A stretch of 6,539 nt of DNA from Bacteroidales bacterium (lineage in GTDB: Bacteria; Bacteroidota; Bacteroidia; Bacteroidales; JAOZMU01): assembly GCA_029934165.1 (NCBI GenBank), contig JAOZMU010000201.1, forward strand, positions 1-6,539, read 5' to 3'. Position 1 is the first letter of the stretch. Each line of letters begins with the position of its first letter. Shown here one piece after another: positions 5,243 through 6,539 of the stretch. Both the position numbers and the translations under genes were made by a program. The notes beneath the pieces are model-generated. The model worked only from the letters and a program-made list of their open reading frames with translations. It searched no databases and was not told where the DNA came from.

Positions 5243-6265
5243 ATGGATATTAGAAATCAAGAAATTCCTAACGATAACGAACTAGAATTTGAAAAACAGT
5301 TGCGTCCAGCACGTTTTGATGATTTTCGAGGGCAACCACGAATTTTAGATAACCTGAAAATTTTTGTGCAAGCAGCAATTATGCGTGGCGAAGCTCTCGA
5401 CCATGTTTTGTTGCACGGACCTCCGGGACTGGGCAAAACTACGCTGGCAAATATTTTGGCGACGGAACTTGAAGTAAATCTGCGAATTACGTCGGGACCT
5501 GTTCTTGATAAACCTGGCGACCTTGCCGGACTTCTGACAAATCTCGAAGAGAGAGATGTTCTTTTCATAGATGAAATTCATCGTTTAAGCCCTGTTGTCG
5601 AGGAGTATTTATACTCAGCGATGGAAGATTATAAAATCGACATTATGATTGACAAAGGACCTAGCGCACGGTCGCTTCAATTGACTTTGAACCCGTTTAC
5701 TCTTGTCGGTGCTACTACTCGTAGTGGGCTGTTAACAAGTCCGTTACGCGCTCGTTTTGGCATAAAATCTCATCTCGAATATTATAATATTGATGTTTTG
5801 GTTACGATAATAAAACGCTCGGCAGGAATTCTTAAAGTGCCAATTGTCGAAAGTGCAGCCGTACTGATTGCTGGACGGAGTAGGGGAACGCCACGAATCG
5901 CTAATGCTCTTTTGCGTCGTGTGCGCGATTTTGCGCAAGTGAAAGGAACCGGGTCGATAGATGTTGAAATTGCGAGGTATGCTCTTGATGCTCTGAATAT
6001 TGACAAAATGGGTCTGGACGAAATGGATAATAAAATTCTGATAACGATAATTGATAAATTCAATGGCGGTCCGGTGGGCGTAAACACCATTGCCACTGCG
6101 GTTGGCGAAGAAGGCGGAACAATCGAAGAGGTGTATGAGCCTTTTCTCATCATGCAAGGTTTCATCAAACGCACTCCGCGCGGACGTGAGGCTACACCGG
6201 CGGCTTATACTCACATCGGACGCTCGATGCCCGGACAACAAGCAACGCTTTTTGATGGAGAATAG
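5243..6265 (+). CDS. ruvB: Holliday junction branch migration helicase motor RuvB
   Basis: RuvB forms hexameric AAA+ rings that, with RuvA, drive branch migration of Holliday junctions before RuvC cuts them. The 340 residues are a full-length RuvB. The order is: N-terminal LRPARFDDFRGQ (20-31), Walker A GPPGLGKTT (59-67, Lys65), Walker B LFIDEIHR (107-114, Asp110 and Glu111), sensor 1 GATTR (156-160), arginine finger Arg171 in SPLRARFG (166-173, equal to E. coli Arg174), and sensor 2 RGTPRIANALLRRVRDF (214-230). The C-terminal winged helix follows, with GLDEMDNKIL (257-266), GGPVGVNTIATAVGEE (275-290) and the DNA-contacting TPRGR (311-315). ATG at 5243 gives a normal short N-terminal tail after AGCAAAA; a weak purine run, GAAGAGA, lies about 13 bases upstream. 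ruvA and ruvC are absent from the window, as is usual when ruvB is unlinked in this group. Confidence 0.97.
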   Translation: MDIRNQEIPNDNELEFEKQLRPARFDDFRGQPRILDNLKIFVQAAIMRGEALDHVLLHGPPGLGKTTLANILATELEVNLRITSGPVLDKPGDLAGLLTNLEERDVLFIDEIHRLSPVVEEYLYSAMEDYKIDIMIDKGPSARSLQLTLNPFTLVGATTRSGLLTSPLRARFGIKSHLEYYNIDVLVTIIKRSAGILKVPIVESAAVLIAGRSRGTPRIANALLRRVRDFAQVKGTGSIDVEIARYALDALNIDKMGLDEMDNKILITIIDKFNGGPVGVNTIATAVGEEGGTIEEVYEPFLIMQGFIKRTPRGREATPAAYTHIGRSMPGQQATLFDGE

Positions 6266-6340
6266 TAGAGTAGAGTAGGAGAGGAGGCTGATTGTTTTGG
6301 AGCATATTTTCTGACTAAGTCGTTTTTTGTTGGAAATTAT

Positions 6341-6366
6341 TTGTCAAGTTTAAAACAACTTGATAA
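6341..6366 (+). terminator. Possible ruvB terminator hairpin
   Basis: TTGTCAAGTT-TAAAAC-AACTTGATAA forms a ten-pair stem with one G-T pair and a six-base loop, 75 bases after the ruvB stop. There is no T tract after it, so it may instead be a 3'-end stabilising stem. Confidence 0.3.
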
Positions 6367-6377
6367 TAAAGACTTTC

Positions 6378-6422
6378 AAAATCAACAAAATTTAACTCTT
6401 GTATAATAAAATTGTTGATTTT
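6378..6422. repeat. 11-bp inverted repeat after ruvB
   Basis: AAAATCAACAA (6378-6388) and TTGTTGATTTT (6412-6422) are exact inverted copies around a 23-base loop. The arms contain TTGTTGAT, close to the TGTTGATAA motif seen in the region before nadA. It could be a terminator part or paired protein sites. Confidence 0.4.
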
Positions 6423-6539
6423 CAGTAATTTATAAAAACCAAACAAAAAAAGACTTTGTCAGAAATTTTTTATTAAAAAACACATAATAATGGAAAATTA
6501 ATAATTAATAATTTTGCTTACGCCTGATTTAGTTTTAGT

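Larger units (their letters stand above)
6266..6539. other. Non-coding tail after ruvB
   Basis: No gene is supported here. It begins with a purine-rich TAGAG/AGGAG stretch (6266-6290), then has two hairpins, and becomes very A/T rich to the window edge, as expected of a promoter or leader of a gene lying beyond it. Confidence 0.5.

Overview
The window looks like chromosomal DNA of a low-GC member of the Bacteroidota. The reasons are the closest resemblance of the RuvB, NadA and RpiB sequences (judged from memory), start codons without Shine-Dalgarno sequences, matches to the Bacteroidota -7 promoter box (TAnnTTTG), a secreted MORN-2 repeat protein, and short palindromic intergenic repeats. 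No species can be named from the sequence alone.

Layout, left to right. Positions 1-573 hold two minus-strand reading frames: a 5'-truncated gene that resembles the C-terminal tip of an RHS/polymorphic toxin with a GIY-YIG-like pattern (573 to 196), and, five bases after it, a 46-residue frame (190 to 50) placed where an immunity gene would be. Positions 569-786 carry two copies of a repeat unit bounded by 15-bp palindromes. The minus-strand gene rpiB (1305 to 847) follows, with a leader containing a 19-bp inverted repeat and a -7-like box. From 1306 to 2514 there is no convincing gene. This stretch holds a 59% GC island between two imperfect direct repeats, then about 760 bp of 30% GC DNA with several TTATCAACA-like 9-mers, a strong G-over-C bias, and a 50-bp A+T tract touching the nadA start.

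Three plus-strand genes fill the right half: nadA (quinolinate synthase, 2515-3507), a secreted protein with about 15 MORN-2 repeats (3577-5106) and ruvB (Holliday junction helicase motor, 5243-6265). The last 270 bp are non-coding and contain two hairpins.

The genes do not form one pathway. rpiB (pentose phosphate), nadA (NAD synthesis) and ruvB (recombination) are housekeeping genes that happen to be neighbours. The accessory content is at the left end (toxin tip, partner frame, repeats) and in the long non-coding stretch. That stretch separates a minus-strand block from a plus-strand block and has some origin-like properties. No clear new multi-gene system is visible; the best candidates are the toxin-tip/46-residue pair and the non-coding region at 1306-2514.
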